Source of the DNA: Schizophyllum amplum
Taxonomy: Eukaryota > Basidiomycota > Agaricomycetes > Agaricales > Schizophyllaceae
Assembly (NCBI GenBank): GCA_007026445.1
Contig: VDMD01000003.1
Location: forward strand, 1,736,001 to 1,800,000
Reading direction: 5' to 3'
DNA: 64,000 bases
In this document: piece by piece, positions 36,895 through 50,970 of the stretch
Position numbering within the stretch: position 1 is the first letter of the stretch
Layout: each line of letters opens with the position of its first letter
The notes under the pieces: generated by a model
What the model saw: only the letters and a program-made list of their open reading frames with translations
Databases searched by the model: none
Told to the model about the DNA's origin: nothing
Made by a program: the position numbers and the translations under genes

Positions 36895-38272
36895 TCACCA
36901 CACCGAATGCGTAGCCTTCTTCTCGTCCTCCGTGTCTGCGTGCCAGAATCAGTCAGTCAATTCCATCTTCGCCCCGAGCCAATCGAGCTCGACCACTCAC
37001 CGAAGATGTTGATATCCCACTTGAACTTGTAGTGGTACGGAACATTGTACCGGATCAGGTTCTGCAGTCCGACCTGCGAGATTGCGTCGAACTCCTCGTC
37101 GGTGAGCTCGCAATCGTTGAAGTTGGACTCAATGCGACTCGGCGTGACCGACTTGGGAATTACGGACATGCCCTTGTGCGCGCACTGGGGAAGTGTGATC
37201 AGTATCGCTGGCACGCAATGCGTATCCGTTATATAACCACCGAACTCACCCATGCAATGAGAATCTGCGCCGGGTCCCGACCCTGCTTCTTCGCCAAGTC
37301 CTGCACGAGCGGCGAGTCGATGATGCGCGCCTTGCCTGCCAGCTGGATTGTCTCCCAGTCAGCACGCCTTCCCCACCCATCATCGACACCACCACTGAGC
37401 TCACGTTATTCCCCAACGGGCTGTACGCCGTCAGCTTGATCCCCTTCTCCTTGCAGTACGCCTCCAGCTCCGTCTGCTGCAGCGCCGGGTGCGCCTCGAT
37501 CTGGTTCATCGCCGGCACCACGCCCGTCGCCGCAATGATCTTTTCCAGGTGTGCGACGGTGAAGTTGGACACGCCGATGCTCTTCGCCTTGCCTGTCTTC
37601 TGCACGGCGATCATCGCCTTCCAGGTGTCGACGATGCTCGGGCCGGCGGTGTCGATGACCATCTGCGTCTCGTCCGCGCTCTTGGTGGAGAGCGTCTCGC
37701 CGGGGAGGAAGTTGACGGGCCAGTGGATCTGGGGTTGCGGGTTAGGGAGATGATATGGGGAGGGGAAGGGGCGAGCGCACCAAGTATAGGTCCAGGTAGT
37801 CTGTCCCCAGTTGCTCGAGCGTCAAGTCCAGGTCCTTCTCTACGTGCTCGGGACGGTGCGAGTTGTTCCCTGACAGGTATCGTCAGCTACATGGTCATTT
37901 ACCTGCCCAGCTCTATCACGCACACAACTTCGACGTGATCCAGAGATCCCCGCGCGGGACCGGGGAAGTCTTCAGTGCCTCACCGACCTACGAGCGTTGG
38001 GTGAGCACCATGCAGACGAGGGACGTGAACGCAGACACCGTACTTCCTCCTGATTTCCATAGATGAGCGCCGCGTCGATATGGCGGTAGCCAGCCTTCAG
38101 CGCGTGCTCGACCGCAGCCTTAACCTCGCCCGGCGCGCTCAACCACGTCCCGAGCCCAATCAAAGGCATCGTCCGTCCATCGTTACTGCGATCGCATATC
38201 AGCATCCGCGAGGACGATCGCTACGACCAACGTGTCGAGTACTTACAGCGTCAATGTGCGGCCAAGAGACAT
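36895..38272 (-). CDS. Aldo/keto reductase
   Basis: Multi-exon gene read on the minus strand, starting MSLGRTLTL then [14 protein letters not shown] after a short first exon (38272-38247). It shows the AKR catalytic set: Asp in [14 protein letters not shown], Tyr in the same motif, Lys in WITSKLWNNSHRP and His in LIHWPVN. NADPH-binding [14 protein letters not shown] lies near the C-terminus, and a short last exon encodes [13 protein letters not shown]. The family reduces aldehydes and ketones, such as glyceraldehyde or xylose, with NADPH in the cytosol. It resembles Gcy1/Ypr1-type glycerol dehydrogenases, but the substrate cannot be read from sequence. Introns are 45-60 nt except the one after YGNQEE (about 60) and another near 37870-37930. 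Confidence 0.9.
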
Positions 38273-38820
38273 TGTACTAGATGTTGCAGAGCGAGGGGAT
38301 GCTGCGCGATGAAGACGACGGTCAGAACCAAACAAAGCGCGACTGATCTGGCGCGATCTGCTCACGATATTGCGTGCCCCCGGGTAGTCATCCCACGGCC
38401 GAGTGGACCACCCCAGGACCACCCACAAACCGACGGCCGCCAGTGGTGATTTGGCATAGGCGCCTGGTCCGGCCCGCACTACCGAGACTCAATGAAGGGG
38501 ACGGACCAAGGACGGACACCCGAAGGAACACCGCCGTGGTCAGCTGGCAACATACCATCGAACGTTCCCCGGCGCCTCTTCAAGTTCTCAGACTTCTCAG
38601 CCCTTCGTGTCTCCTGACCTTCGCGGTGTCTAACGCTCTCCGTCTCGCCAAATGTCGACACTACATCGCTGAGTATCCATCGAATTTGTCTGAAGCAGCC
38701 CTGTATCGCGGATGATGACTAGAATACACTTATGATAACGACGTGGATAACTTAATCGAAAAGGACCTGCAATATATCTCCTCGCTCTCCAACCGACCTC
38801 AGCAGCAACGGACACCGGCC
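38273..38820. other. Intergenic region
   Basis: No gene seen. It holds the promoter of the aldo/keto reductase and the 3' flank of acetyl-CoA synthetase, both on the minus strand. Confidence 0.6.
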
Positions 38821-41093
38821 TCATGAGGACTCGGCGACCTTGCTCTTGATCACGTCGACGATCCCCGGATCTGCGACAGTGGATAGGTCGCCCAGCTGGT
38901 CGCCTTCACCAGCGACGATCTTGCGCATGATGCGGCGCATAATCTAGGGGATGTACAAGTTAGCCCAAAGTCCCTCAACAGAACAACGAGGAACACCACT
39001 AACCTTCCCCGACCGCGTCTTCGGCAAGTCGCTCACAATATAAACCTTCTTCGGCGCCGCAAACGGCCCGATGACTTTACGGACCTGGATGACGAGCTCC
39101 TTCACCAAACTCGACTCCTCCGCCGGGTCGTACGAGAACTCCGGCTTCAACGTCACGAAGGCGTAGACGGCCTGACCGGTGAGCTCGTCGGGCGTGCCGA
39201 TGACGGCGGTCTCCGCAACGCCCTTGTGTAGGATGAGCGCGGACTCGATCTCGGCTGTCGACAGGCGGTGACCGGACACGTTGATGACATCGTCGACGCG
39301 GCCCTTGATCCAAATGTAGCCGTGCTCGTCGCGAGCAGCACCGTCGCCGGTGTAGAAGTAACCGGGGTACGGCTGCATGTAGGTCTCAAGGTACCGCTTG
39401 TGGTCCTGGTATACCGTGCGCGCGATGGATGGCCACGGGTTCTTGATCACCAGCACACCCTCGACGTTGTTGCCCTCGAGCACCTTCCCGGATACCGGGT
39501 CGAGAATGACAGGTTCGATGCCGAAGAAGGGAACGGTGGCAGCGCCGGGCTTCGTCTCGATGGCGCCAGGGAAGGGAGTCACGACGATGGAGCCGGTTTC
39601 CGTTTGCCTGTACATCTGTCAATACAAGTTTTCGTAGGACATAGTGTAGCAGACGCACCAGAACGTATCAACAATTGCGCACTCGGTCTTCCCGACGTGC
39701 TCGTTGTACCAATTCCACGCCTCGGGGTTGATCGGCTCGCCGACACTTCCCAAGACACGGAGACTGCTGAGGTCGTGGTTCTCGACATGATGCGACCCGA
39801 GGCGGCGCAGCAAGCGGATAGCCGTCGGCGCGGAGTAGAACTGCGTGAGCCCGTGCTTCTCGACAGTCTGCCAGTAGCGCGACGGCGTGGGGTATACGGG
39901 GGTGGACTCGAACACGGTAGTGGATACACCATTGGCAAGGGGGCCGTAGACGATGTAGGTGTGGCCGGTGATCCAGCCGATGTCGGCCATGCACGCAAAC
40001 TTGTCATCGGGGTGGACATCGAAGACGTATTTGACAGTCATGGCCGCGCCGAGCAGGTAACCGCCGGTGGTGTGTACAACACCCTTGGGCTTGCCGGTCG
40101 AGCCAGAGGTCTGGGTGCGATGTTAGATGCGGATGAGGAAGATAACGCAGCGACGCACATAAAGAATGAAGAGGGGGTCTTCCGACGACATGATCTCCGG
40201 GGCGCAATAGTTGGGCACCTTCGCGGTCTCCTCATGCCACCAAATGTCGCGGCCTTCCGTCCATGCAACATCGTTTCCGGTGCGCTTGAGGACGAGGACG
40301 TGCTCGACGACCGGGCAATCCTTCAGGGCGGCGTCAACGATCGCCTTAGTCGCGATCGTCTTCCCCCCACGGCGACCCTCGTCTGAGGTGATCACAACGC
40401 GAGAGCGACAGTCCTGCACGCGGTCGCGTAGGGATTCGGCCGAGAAGCCAGCGAAGACGACCGAGTGAACGGCGCCTATTCGTGCGCAAGCGAGGAATGC
40501 CGCGACGGCGTGCCATGTCATGGGGAGGTAGATCGAGACGGCGTCGCCCTTCTTGACGCCGAGTTCTTTGAGCACGTTCGCCACGGAACACGTCTCGCGC
40601 AGGAGCTCCGCGTACGACACCGTGCAGCCATCGCCCGGCTCGTCCGCCTCGTAGATGATGGCCGTCTATAAATTACAAATGACTGTAAGTTGACCCGCCA
40701 TTGGGGAAGTCAAAGCTTTGGGGCGTACCTTGTCGGGGGTCTTGAACGCCCACCGATCAACGCAGTTGTACGATGCGTTGAGACCGCCTTCCGGGAACCA
40801 AGCAATGTCGCCTGTCTCGAAGCCTCCAGATCGCACGGTCTTGAAGGGGCGATCCCAGTCCAGCAGCTCGTGGGCCATCTAAAGGAGGGGGGGGGGGCTC
40901 ATGAGCAAGTCATTGGGGGAGATAAGCGTAGAACACGCACCTTCGCCCACCACTTGTCCGACTCCTTCCCGACTGTCTCTGCATGAGCGGCACGGTATGC
41001 ATGGATGTGCGGGCCGATGTGCGGCTTCTTGTGGCCCTTGGATGCCAGGCGGGGGGCGACGGGGTGAATCGGGACCTGCTGAGCTTCGGCCAT
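38821..41093 (-). CDS. ACS1: Acetyl-CoA synthetase
   Basis: Six exons on the minus strand (41093-40941, 40878-40729, 40665-40159, 40110-39659, 39607-39004, 38943-38821) give 662 aa, the usual length. Motifs of acetate-CoA ligases are complete: [18 protein letters not shown] (AMP-binding P-loop), [26 protein letters not shown] (rebuilt across an intron), [33 protein letters not shown], and a C-terminal [14 protein letters not shown] with the Lys normally acetylated to control activity. It converts acetate, ATP and CoA to acetyl-CoA in the cytosol or nucleus, needed for growth on C2 carbon and histone acetylation. The promoter has a TATA box at 41143-41150 and a CCG-N7-CCG element (41308-41320), while an ERT1-like activator is encoded at 57257-59448. 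Confidence 0.96.
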
Positions 41094-41142
41094 GGTGACG
41101 GGGATAGGACGCGATGAAGACCAGCAAGGGAACCTGATGAGC

Positions 41143-41150
41143 TTTATATA
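41143..41150 (-). promoter_or_regulatory. TATA box of acetyl-CoA synthetase
   Basis: TATATAAA-type element on the minus strand about 50 nt upstream of the ATG. Confidence 0.6.
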
Positions 41151-43108
41151 TTGCGCGTCCCAATTCGGTCCGGGTCACACGGTCGCGCGTAGGTGACGCG
41201 CCGTAACGCTCCCCATGGCAAGTCACGCTATGCGGGGTATCCCCGGTTGGTCTCCCTGAGACCCATTCCGCTGCGGGGGTATTTCTTGGCCATCATCCGA
41301 AGGGCGCCCGTGGTCAGCCGTGGACATAGCGTGCGGCGACTACGCGCCTCCGAAGCCCAATACGGACTTTGAGCGGCGTCTTCTTGTTCGCGCGTTACCT
41401 TCGCGTTGATATTCAATCCAACCGCAGACTATGGTGCGAGAATCGGACGCCGGGGAGCTACAGATGGGTCGACTGTCGCGTACAGTGGTTTGACAATGAC
41501 AAGAGTCGACCTGTCGAAGGAGCCCCGTCATGCCGAGTCCCAAAAAGGCACATGGGCGGAGAGCCGATGGGATGCAGCCTCTGGCGAATGTTGAGGGGGT
41601 CCCGTGCCCTTGCGGTGGCGCGCCCCTCTGAGCGTAAATACGACGTATTCAGTGGGCCGCCCCTTGGGCGTACTGAATAGGGTGTCATGTCAGCTGAGCG
41701 ATCTCGCGAAGCAGGGGAAGGGACGCCATACAGGTCTCTGATCTTTCGTTGAAGAAAGCGAAGCAATTGCGCGAAGCAGCCGTGATGATATAGGACCGGA
41801 CGCATACGCCCGTCTTCGAAGAGCGCGAAGGTACCTGCAGACCTATCGCGGGTGGCACGAGTAACGACGTCCAAGTGATTCTGACGTCCAAATAATCCTG
41901 CAAGTTGCCTCCGTTCGCTTGTGCGGGGGCGTGCGGGGTGCTACCCCGCTGTACTTGATCCCGATTCGTCTATCGCCAAGCCGCAGATCTTTCTGCAGAC
42001 GCGACAATCTCTTGCGAACGTCATGCACAAGCCGGACAAATTCGGGGACCCAGACGGAGTACAAGGAATGCCGAATCTGGTAAGCAAATAGCGTGAAGGC
42101 CATTATACCCAATATGCCATTATTCAGTCTTCAAAGGCGACTTCAGAGGGAATGTCGACGCACCTCTCCATCTTATTGGTTTCCATGGGAGGCGTCCAGT
42201 CCAGTAGTCTCGCCTCATCCAGAGCAAAAGAGTCCGCATTGGGGAAATCCCCAGGAAACCCTCATGAACTCCTCCCTCGCTAGAAACGCTGTCTACTTGC
42301 TGATGAACTTCCTCGGACGTCCGAGCAGCCCTGCGATCAGCCTGCGATGGAGCCATTGGGGCGGCTCTGCTCAGAGTGGGAGGATGCACTTGATTCCGCC
42401 CGCCGCCATGCCGCTCGTCGGCACAGAGGGTAGATCGGTCTGCCAGTGAAGGGTCTCCGCGACGGTCCGTCGAACGTCTTCGAAGTGAGCAGTAGCGCGT
42501 CAAAGATTCAAAGCAGCAGACGTAAGGAGAGGAGTAAGTAGCCTCGCGGGACATGACGGAACTGCAAAGCGGGTAAGGCAGCCTGCGTGACTGTATGCGC
42601 GTTGTGTCCTGTCACCTGACCTTAGAGTATCACATGATCGCGGCGTCTGGTCACTCGGTCACGGTTCGAATTCGGCGCGAGCAAGGGCGAACAGTCGGGC
42701 ATCAGTCGCGCAAGTCCGTGGGGACATCTTCCATGTACCAGCAAGTCCATTGAGTGAGTCATGGCATCGCGCGAGATAGGAGCTGGATGAGAAGCGTCTC
42801 TTGTATCGCTGTGGGTTTCTCCTGGATCGTCTGCGTACCTAAGCGCACGATTTGCTTGACTTGCTTCCCCGACTTTCGCCCGTGCAGACACGTACATGCA
42901 TGCCAGGCAGTTTGCCGCATACGGTATTCTCTGCGAACCAGATGGTTCCTTTGATACCCAGTTGATACCCGATATTGGGGACTGAGCTGAAAGAGAGAAA
43001 TCTATGTTGGACATCTACTTATTGTTGGTAGCGTGTCGAAGACGCTGAGCTACATTGTACATTGGGGTTTTTAGTAACGCTACATACTTATCATCCATGA
43101 CAGGAGAC
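41151..43108. other. Intergenic region of about 2 kb
   Basis: No gene recognised. Short frames on both strands lack motifs. The left 250 bp is acetyl-CoA synthetase promoter. Confidence 0.5.
41308..41320. promoter_or_regulatory. CCG-N7-CCG element, candidate AcuK/ERT1 site
   Basis: CCG TGGTCAG CCG about 215 bp upstream of the acetyl-CoA synthetase start. CCG-N7-CCG is the reported Aspergillus AcuK/AcuM target form. An overlapping CCG-N8-CCG begins near 41297. Chance occurrence is quite possible in GC-rich DNA. Confidence 0.35.
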
Positions 43109-44456
43109 TTAGGCCGCATTGCCAGAACCTTCAATCAACTTCGTCAGGTCGATGGGCTGCCCGTTGCTGGTAAGCGCCGCCTGGATGAACGCGACGTCGC
43201 GCAGAGTATCCATCAGATCGCCGACCGCCTGCGCGTCCTTCTTCCCGCTTATCGCAGCAAAGAACTCGCCTAGCTCATGCTTGACACCCTCGCCAAAGGG
43301 CACCTCCGTTGTCTCCTCCTCCTCCTTGTATTCCTCCTTCTCCGCGGAGGTCCGCCACTTCGTCGCAATGCGGTAGACCATCTTGTCCCAGATGATCTTG
43401 ATCCCAATCCAGCCCTTCGTGCCGATGAAGACGTAGTCGTCCGCCTCCGCCTTCGACGTAGTGGGCGAGGCGAAGGTGACGGCGACGGTGCCGTGCGCGC
43501 GTCCGGCAGCGGCGATGACGTGGATGGTGTCGTGCGGGGGAAGCAGCTCCCGGTTGAGCGCGGCGAAGGACGACAGGCGCTCAATGGGCTTTCCCAACAC
43601 GGTACGGATACCGGCTGCGAAGTGCTGAATACGACTATTCAGCGAGAAGCCCCGACGACGATACGATGACTTACGACGCCGCCATCAAGCTGGAGGTCTT
43701 GTGTCAATCAATGCCATAACGGGATCAATGAACCGGCTCACCAGGAAACCTCCCTGGTACTGAGCAACATATCGTTAGTAGGGCTCGGTGAGTACAGTTG
43801 ACTGCCTGCTTACGTCTGGAATCGTGCGCCACGGGGTCTTGTAATACTTGTTATCCAACTGAATGTGGTTGACTATAGTGGCCCTGAAGGAGATGATGTC
43901 GCCGATCTTGCCTTCCTTCACAGTCTTCGCAGCGGCCACAAATCCAGCTTCGAGCTCAAAGTTCTCAGCAACGCGCCAGACGAGGCCCTTGGGCTTGAAG
44001 ACGTCCGTGTACTGCTTGATCAGCTGAACGCCTGCATCGACATCCGGCGCCATCGGCTTCTCGCTGAGGACGTGCTTGCCCGCCGCGAGACACTTGATGA
44101 TGACCTCCGGCTGCACCATGATCGGCAGGATAACAATGACCGCAGAGATATCAGATCGCGCGAGCAGCGCGTCGAGCGAGTTCGACTGATCGCCCCCATC
44201 GTGATACACCGCCGGAGCGCTCGAGAGGTTGAGCTGCGAGACAGCGGCAGCAGCCGTGTCCGCCGCGCTCTTCTCTGATCGCGAGTAGACGGCTTTCAGA
44301 GCTGGCGCAGCCTCACCCAGCGCTGCTAGGCCGGGGATATGGGCTATCGCATCGTCGTGAATTGGTTTGCGTTCCAGGACAACGACGCAGGTAGCACTCA
44401 CCCTCCTTGGCGAAGATGCCTGCCCCGAGAATAGCGATACCTGGCGTGTTCGACAT
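43109..44456 (-). CDS. Gfo/Idh/MocA-family NAD(P)-dependent oxidoreductase
   Basis: Exons on the minus strand start MSNTPGIAILGAGIFAKE, a Rossmann GxGxxG dinucleotide-binding motif, join to AHIPGLAALGEAAP, and run to a stop at 43109. The family motif EKP lies in HVLSEKPMAPDV. Two short exons follow DTPWRTIPD-like sequence to give YQGGFL, LDGGV and HFAAGIRTVLGKP, which is the usual family order; without these small exons the frame breaks. Family members oxidise or reduce sugars, inositol or related alcohols with NAD(P). The substrate is not predictable, and the protein is about 380 aa. Neighbours include a GH1 glycosidase 700 bp away, but no functional link is shown. Confidence 0.85.
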
Positions 44457-45083
44457 GGCGGTTATGACAGAGTTTGGTTATCGTTCTGGGCGCAAGCCGG
44501 TGTGCAAGCCGGGGTGCAAATTCAGTTCAGCCGTCCGGCCCTTCGACTGCAGCCGAATCCGAGGACGACGAACCGTCACCGTCCGTGACGAAGAGTCGCC
44601 GAAAACGTGGCGGACAACGACGGCAGCTGACCCGACAATTCTCCGGGCGTCTCTCGGAATAAACCATGTTCGTTCGCCTCGAAAACATCTGCAAGCCGCT
44701 GATACCGCGCCATACGCCGCATTCCAGTGGACGGCAAAGGTGCTCTGCGACAGCTGAATATCGCTGAACGTTAAATGTCAAACCCTATGGAGGACAAGAA
44801 AGTTTTCTGATGTTTCCTCAGTCTCTGCAGTTCCTCCTGCATCCGGTAGTCCTTCTCGATGTCCTGCACTGCTTTCTTGCTCTGGGTAAAGAATCCCGAG
44901 CCCAGGGCGGAGGAACACGGAGATTCTCAACGAAGACCCGCTGATGGCCTCCACGATCACGTTCACTTGCGAGCCAGCCTTCGTGTCCGGACGACTCTCG
45001 CACCGTTGTGCTCGGAGTTTTATCGGCGCTCGAGCCATTGAAAATCGCCCAGGAACTGTCCTATCGGAGCATTGAGCTGCGCT
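44457..45083. other. Divergent promoter region
   Basis: Lies between the diverging oxidoreductase and beta-glucosidase genes. No gene is seen. Confidence 0.55.
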
Positions 45084-45089
45084 TATAAG
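45084..45089 (+). promoter_or_regulatory. TATA-like element of beta-glucosidase
   Basis: TATAAG in TTATAAGG, about 60 nt upstream of the ATG at 45149. Confidence 0.4.
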
Positions 45090-45148
45090 GCTTGCCTCTC
45101 TGTTCTCCATGTCCCCCTCAACTCGCGGCCCTTCCCCTCAACCCCACA

Positions 45149-47537
<2,389 letters not shown>

Positions 47538-47996
47538 ATCTAGTAGAAGGGGTCTTCGCGTGTAGTGCATATACCTTAGTGACTTGTACTTTTGCTTCGC
47601 CTATATATTCCTGTACTCATATCACGACTACTTACGTTGAATGGATTTGCGCTTGCTTCTGCTCCTATATCTACTCTGAGCGTCCTCCGACTTCGAGTCT
47701 GGACCAGCTCAAGCAAAGAAGACATCGATTCGCAACGTTCCAACTTTGATCTCAGAGGGTCGGAACAGCGCCCATTCACTTGGTGCACGGAGTGTGTCGT
47801 CTGCTGCTGAGAACTTGAGATATGAGGCCGAGGACGGCCACTGGTGGCCATGCATCCATGGTCCTTGCAAGTTGAAGTGGTAGAGGTCAACTTGTGCGCG
47901 GCAGACGCCGAGATTGGCTTTCATTGAGGATCGCGTGCAAGTCGCGTGGATTACCGGTCTTCCAACCGCCGCCATCTCGAACGAGTTGTACGCGCT
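47538..47996. other. Intergenic region
   Basis: 3' flank of beta-glucosidase and promoter of the first kinase-like copy. No gene is seen. Confidence 0.55.
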
Positions 47997-49042
47997 ATGG
48001 CTGCCCGTCCTTTCGTCGCTGGGAGCTCAGCCTCCATTTCTGCGTACCGCAAACGTATGCTTCTCTTGCGGACATTGTACAACGATGATGCACCACTGGC
48101 GGAAGGCATGACGTTCGACCTCATTCTCCCGAGGCCTCCGTCCACGTCCTCCGTTGACGACGCACGCCCTCTACCCTCATCTTTGGAGAAAAACGACATC
48201 AAGAGCTGCTTCTCCTTGACAGAGCCTTTGCAAACTGGGCTCGGATACAATTCACAAGTCTGGTTGGCGCAGTCGCTTTCCTCGACGGCCGGCCATCGTG
48301 TGCCGCTCATCTTCAAGTTTATTATCCCCAGCTTCCTGAAACTTCCCTCAACCAATCTGCAGGAGATACATATTCTTGACGGCATGTATTTCACTCTAAT
48401 GACTCCGTCGCGTACGAAGTCACTGCATACGAGAAGCTCTGGCAGTTTCAGGGCAGCTGTATACCTTACTTTTACGGCGTACATCATGTAAGTGAGGAAA
48501 ACTCGACGAACTCGTATCCGCTGCTCACGTCGATTCAAAGATCACCATGCCTTGGGAGGAGAAAGCATATCTGCTAGTCATGGAGTATATCACTGGCCCG
48601 TCGCTTGCGGACCTCCAGACAGCCATTGATTCTAAAGCGGACGGTTCAGCAAACAAGTACCGTGATTATGAGGCGTACCGCACTCTAGTCAGTATCCCCT
48701 CACCTCAAGCGCTTGCATGGGCTGACTAAGTTGCAGTTTCACAAGGCTCTCGATACCATCCGCGCTGCCCACAGCAACGGTGTATATCACATTGATATAA
48801 CCGAGCACAATATTCTGCTTGACGAGGAGAACGACCGTCTTGTCTTCATCAACTGGCAAAATGTGACTATACCATGGGCCATAGGACCCGGCGCCGAAAG
48901 GAACCCGTACATCGTACAAGAGTGCCATGACATGAAACATCTGTTGCTGGCCTTCTTCGGTAGCAAGCGCCACAACAGGCGCCTGGTTAAGTACATAAAG
49001 GACGAACTTCCGGATATCGATGAATACCTGGGCTCAAGGTAA
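47997..49042 (+). pseudogene. Protein-kinase-like gene, copy A, frameshifted
   Basis: Exons 47997-48487, 48541-48687 and 48737-49042, matching copy D (53579-54625) in structure. Compared with D, one base is missing near 48389 (TATTTCAC versus TATCTTCAC), so exon 1 is 491 nt rather than a multiple of three and the frame shifts before the hinge. In exon 3 the Mg-binding Asp of FIDW is Asn (FINW), whereas the HxD and Asn of HIDITEHN remain. The glycine loop reads GLGYNSQVW. Both changes fit a decaying copy, although a single-base sequencing error could explain the frameshift alone. Start and intron positions agree with the intact copies. Confidence 0.7.
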
Positions 49043-49059
49043 TCACCTGCCATGTCTCA

Positions 49060-49297
49060 TAATATATGCATCGTGATCAGCCGTCCTGTACTTTTATGCA
49101 AACGAGTCGGATGTAAGTAACTTGATTGAATGGAAGAGGGAACCCGGAAGACGCGGCCGCGTGACAGTAGGTTGAAGTAATGCATCACGGAGGAAAATGG
49201 CAAATGCCGAGGCAGCCGAGCCTGTCCTTCAGAAGGCCGCGTCAGCTTGTCTCTCGACCTTCTATGCGGCCTGCGCTCTGTCTCAATTCTAGTGCTC
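49060..49297 (+). repeat. Duplicated intergenic block between copies A and B
   Basis: About 240 bp that aligns closely with 54640-54872 between copies D and E (shared GTAAGTAACTTGATTGAATG and flanks), showing that the A-B and D-E pairs arose by duplication of a two-gene segment. Confidence 0.8.
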
Positions 49298-50333
49298 ATG
49301 TCTGATCCGCCTTTCATTGCTGGGAATCCATCGTCTATCGCTGCATACCGCAGTCGTCTAATTGCGCTACGAGCGTCGTATAATGATCTTCCACTAGCGG
49401 AGGGCATGGCGTTCGACCTCGTTCTCAAAAGCCCCCCACGTAATCCATCCGTCACCGGAGTCCGACCTCTCCAGATATCCTCCGCTCAACTTGACGTCGA
49501 GACCCGCTTTGCTTTAACCAAGCCGTTGCAGATTGGTTCCGGGTATCATTCACAGGTCTGGATGGCACAACCGCTCTCATCGACGCCCGACCAAACTGGG
49601 TCGCTCGTCTTGAAGTTTGTAATCCCAAGCTACATTAAACTGCCCTCAACCTATCTGGAGGAGAGTGAGGTCCGTCTAGGCCAATATCTCTTTCCCGCGA
49701 ACTCTGTTGAGTATGCGGCTGCTGCGTACGAGAAGCTTCCGGAGCTGCAGGGCAGCTCATTGCCGTACTTCTACGGTGTTCACAACGTGCGCCCTCACTT
49801 TCTGACTTTACCTATCCCTTCTTCACGTCGATGTCAAGGTCAACATGCATTGGGGAGAGACGGTGTTTATTCTAGCTATGGAGTACATCGCAGGTCCTTC
49901 GCTTGCAGACCTTCAAAAGGTTATTGACTCAGAGAATTCAACGAGCAAATACTGCGATTTCAACGTGTATCGTGGCCTGGTATCTGGTTTCCCATGCCAG
50001 TATGACGTGAAGCTAATCAGGATCTAGTTCCACATGGCCCTCGACGTCGTTCGCGCCGCCCATGCCAAGGACGTCTATCACATCGATATACGTGGACAAA
50101 ATATCCTGATCGACGAAGAGAACGATCATCCTGTTTTCATCGACTGGCAGAACGTGACTATCCAGTGGGCTGTAGGTCCCCTCGGCGTGACAATCCCCAA
50201 CCCCTTCATCACGCAAGAGTACATCGACATGCAACACCTAATGTCGACTTTCTATGACAGCAAGCACCACAACGAGCGGATGGTGAAATACATAGCAGCC
50301 GAACTTCCGGATGTCGAAAGGTACTGGGTCTGA
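49298..50333 (+). CDS. Protein-kinase-like protein, copy B
   Basis: Exons 49298-49786, 49839-49979 and 50028-50333 give 311 aa. Kinase-fold features: glycine loop GSGYHSQVW, candidate beta-3 Lys in LVLKFVIP, hinge-like ILAMEYIAGPSLADL, catalytic loop HIDIRGQN and metal-binding FIDWQN in place of DFG. Length and motifs resemble the compact atypical kinase-like (APH/RIO-like) families expanded in agaricomycetes; the substrate is unknown and may be protein or small molecule. Intact by reading frame. It is followed within 60 bp by a decayed fragment of the MYND gene. Highly similar to copy C at the N-terminus. Confidence 0.75.
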
Positions 50334-50387
50334 AATGGTTTGGGCTATAATACATACATAACGAATTCACACTCAGTCTTCTTGCCC

Positions 50388-50645
50388 TGCACGTCTCCCA
50401 TCGACGAACTCCAGCCGCCCGCCTCGCGCGCAGCAACTCGAGCTCGCACACAGGGACCACGTCGCACAAACAGCGCGCTTGCGGAAGGAGTGCGCCAGGC
50501 GTCGCACTCGTCATCGCGTCGCTGCGGGAGTATCATATCCTGCGCATGATCCCCGTCATTTTCCGGAGCCTGTAGACTATCGGGACTACGACCCGGATTG
50601 GGAGCAGACGTTCAAGGCTGCGGTGGCGAAGGGAGACAGGTTCTG
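50388..50645 (+). pseudogene. Decayed 3' fragment of the MYND-finger gene
   Basis: Matches the last exon of the intact MYND gene (about 56840-57106), from the CATCGACGA stretch to the final ACAGGTTCTGA. Indels break the frame and an in-frame stop appears at the CCTGTAGACTAT position. The MYND finger part is absent. Confidence 0.85.
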
Positions 50646-50880
50646 AGCGGATGGGCTACTTACCGCGCAGTGCGCCGGATTACAGCAGCCGTATGCCGCG
50701 TAGTAGCTTCGTGCGCCAAACCTGCTTCATGTCGAAGGTCACAACCAGTGTCTGTAGCAGCACGTCTAGTTCGCTTATCATATGGAACCTTGACATTGTA
50801 CCCGGCCAGGTTCAACATAGTGAGGACGGCCTTCTGGCTAGACTCGAAGTCGAACGCGACGTCACTGGTGCAGGGCAGAC
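50646..50880 (-). pseudogene. Decayed fragment of the ERT1-like gene 3' end
   Basis: Continues the duplicated segment beyond the MYND fragment. The part near 50690-50815 matches the 57120-57260 flank, then jumps to sequence matching about 57525-57570, which encodes VAFDSSQKAVLT of the regulator on the minus strand. The intervening 260 bp is deleted. Confidence 0.75.
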
Positions 50881-50970
50881 GGCGAATGCCGAAATGCCGC
50901 GTGCGTTTCGAGCTCTACAACAGCTTCCAACAGGCTTCCATGTTCCCCCGCCACGTTTTCGATAGTGCTC

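Noticed and set aside
39268..40386. 372-aa open frame antisense to acetyl-CoA synthetase
   Set aside because: It lies exactly over the well-supported ACS exons; GC-rich codon bias opens such shadow frames. No domain is seen in it.
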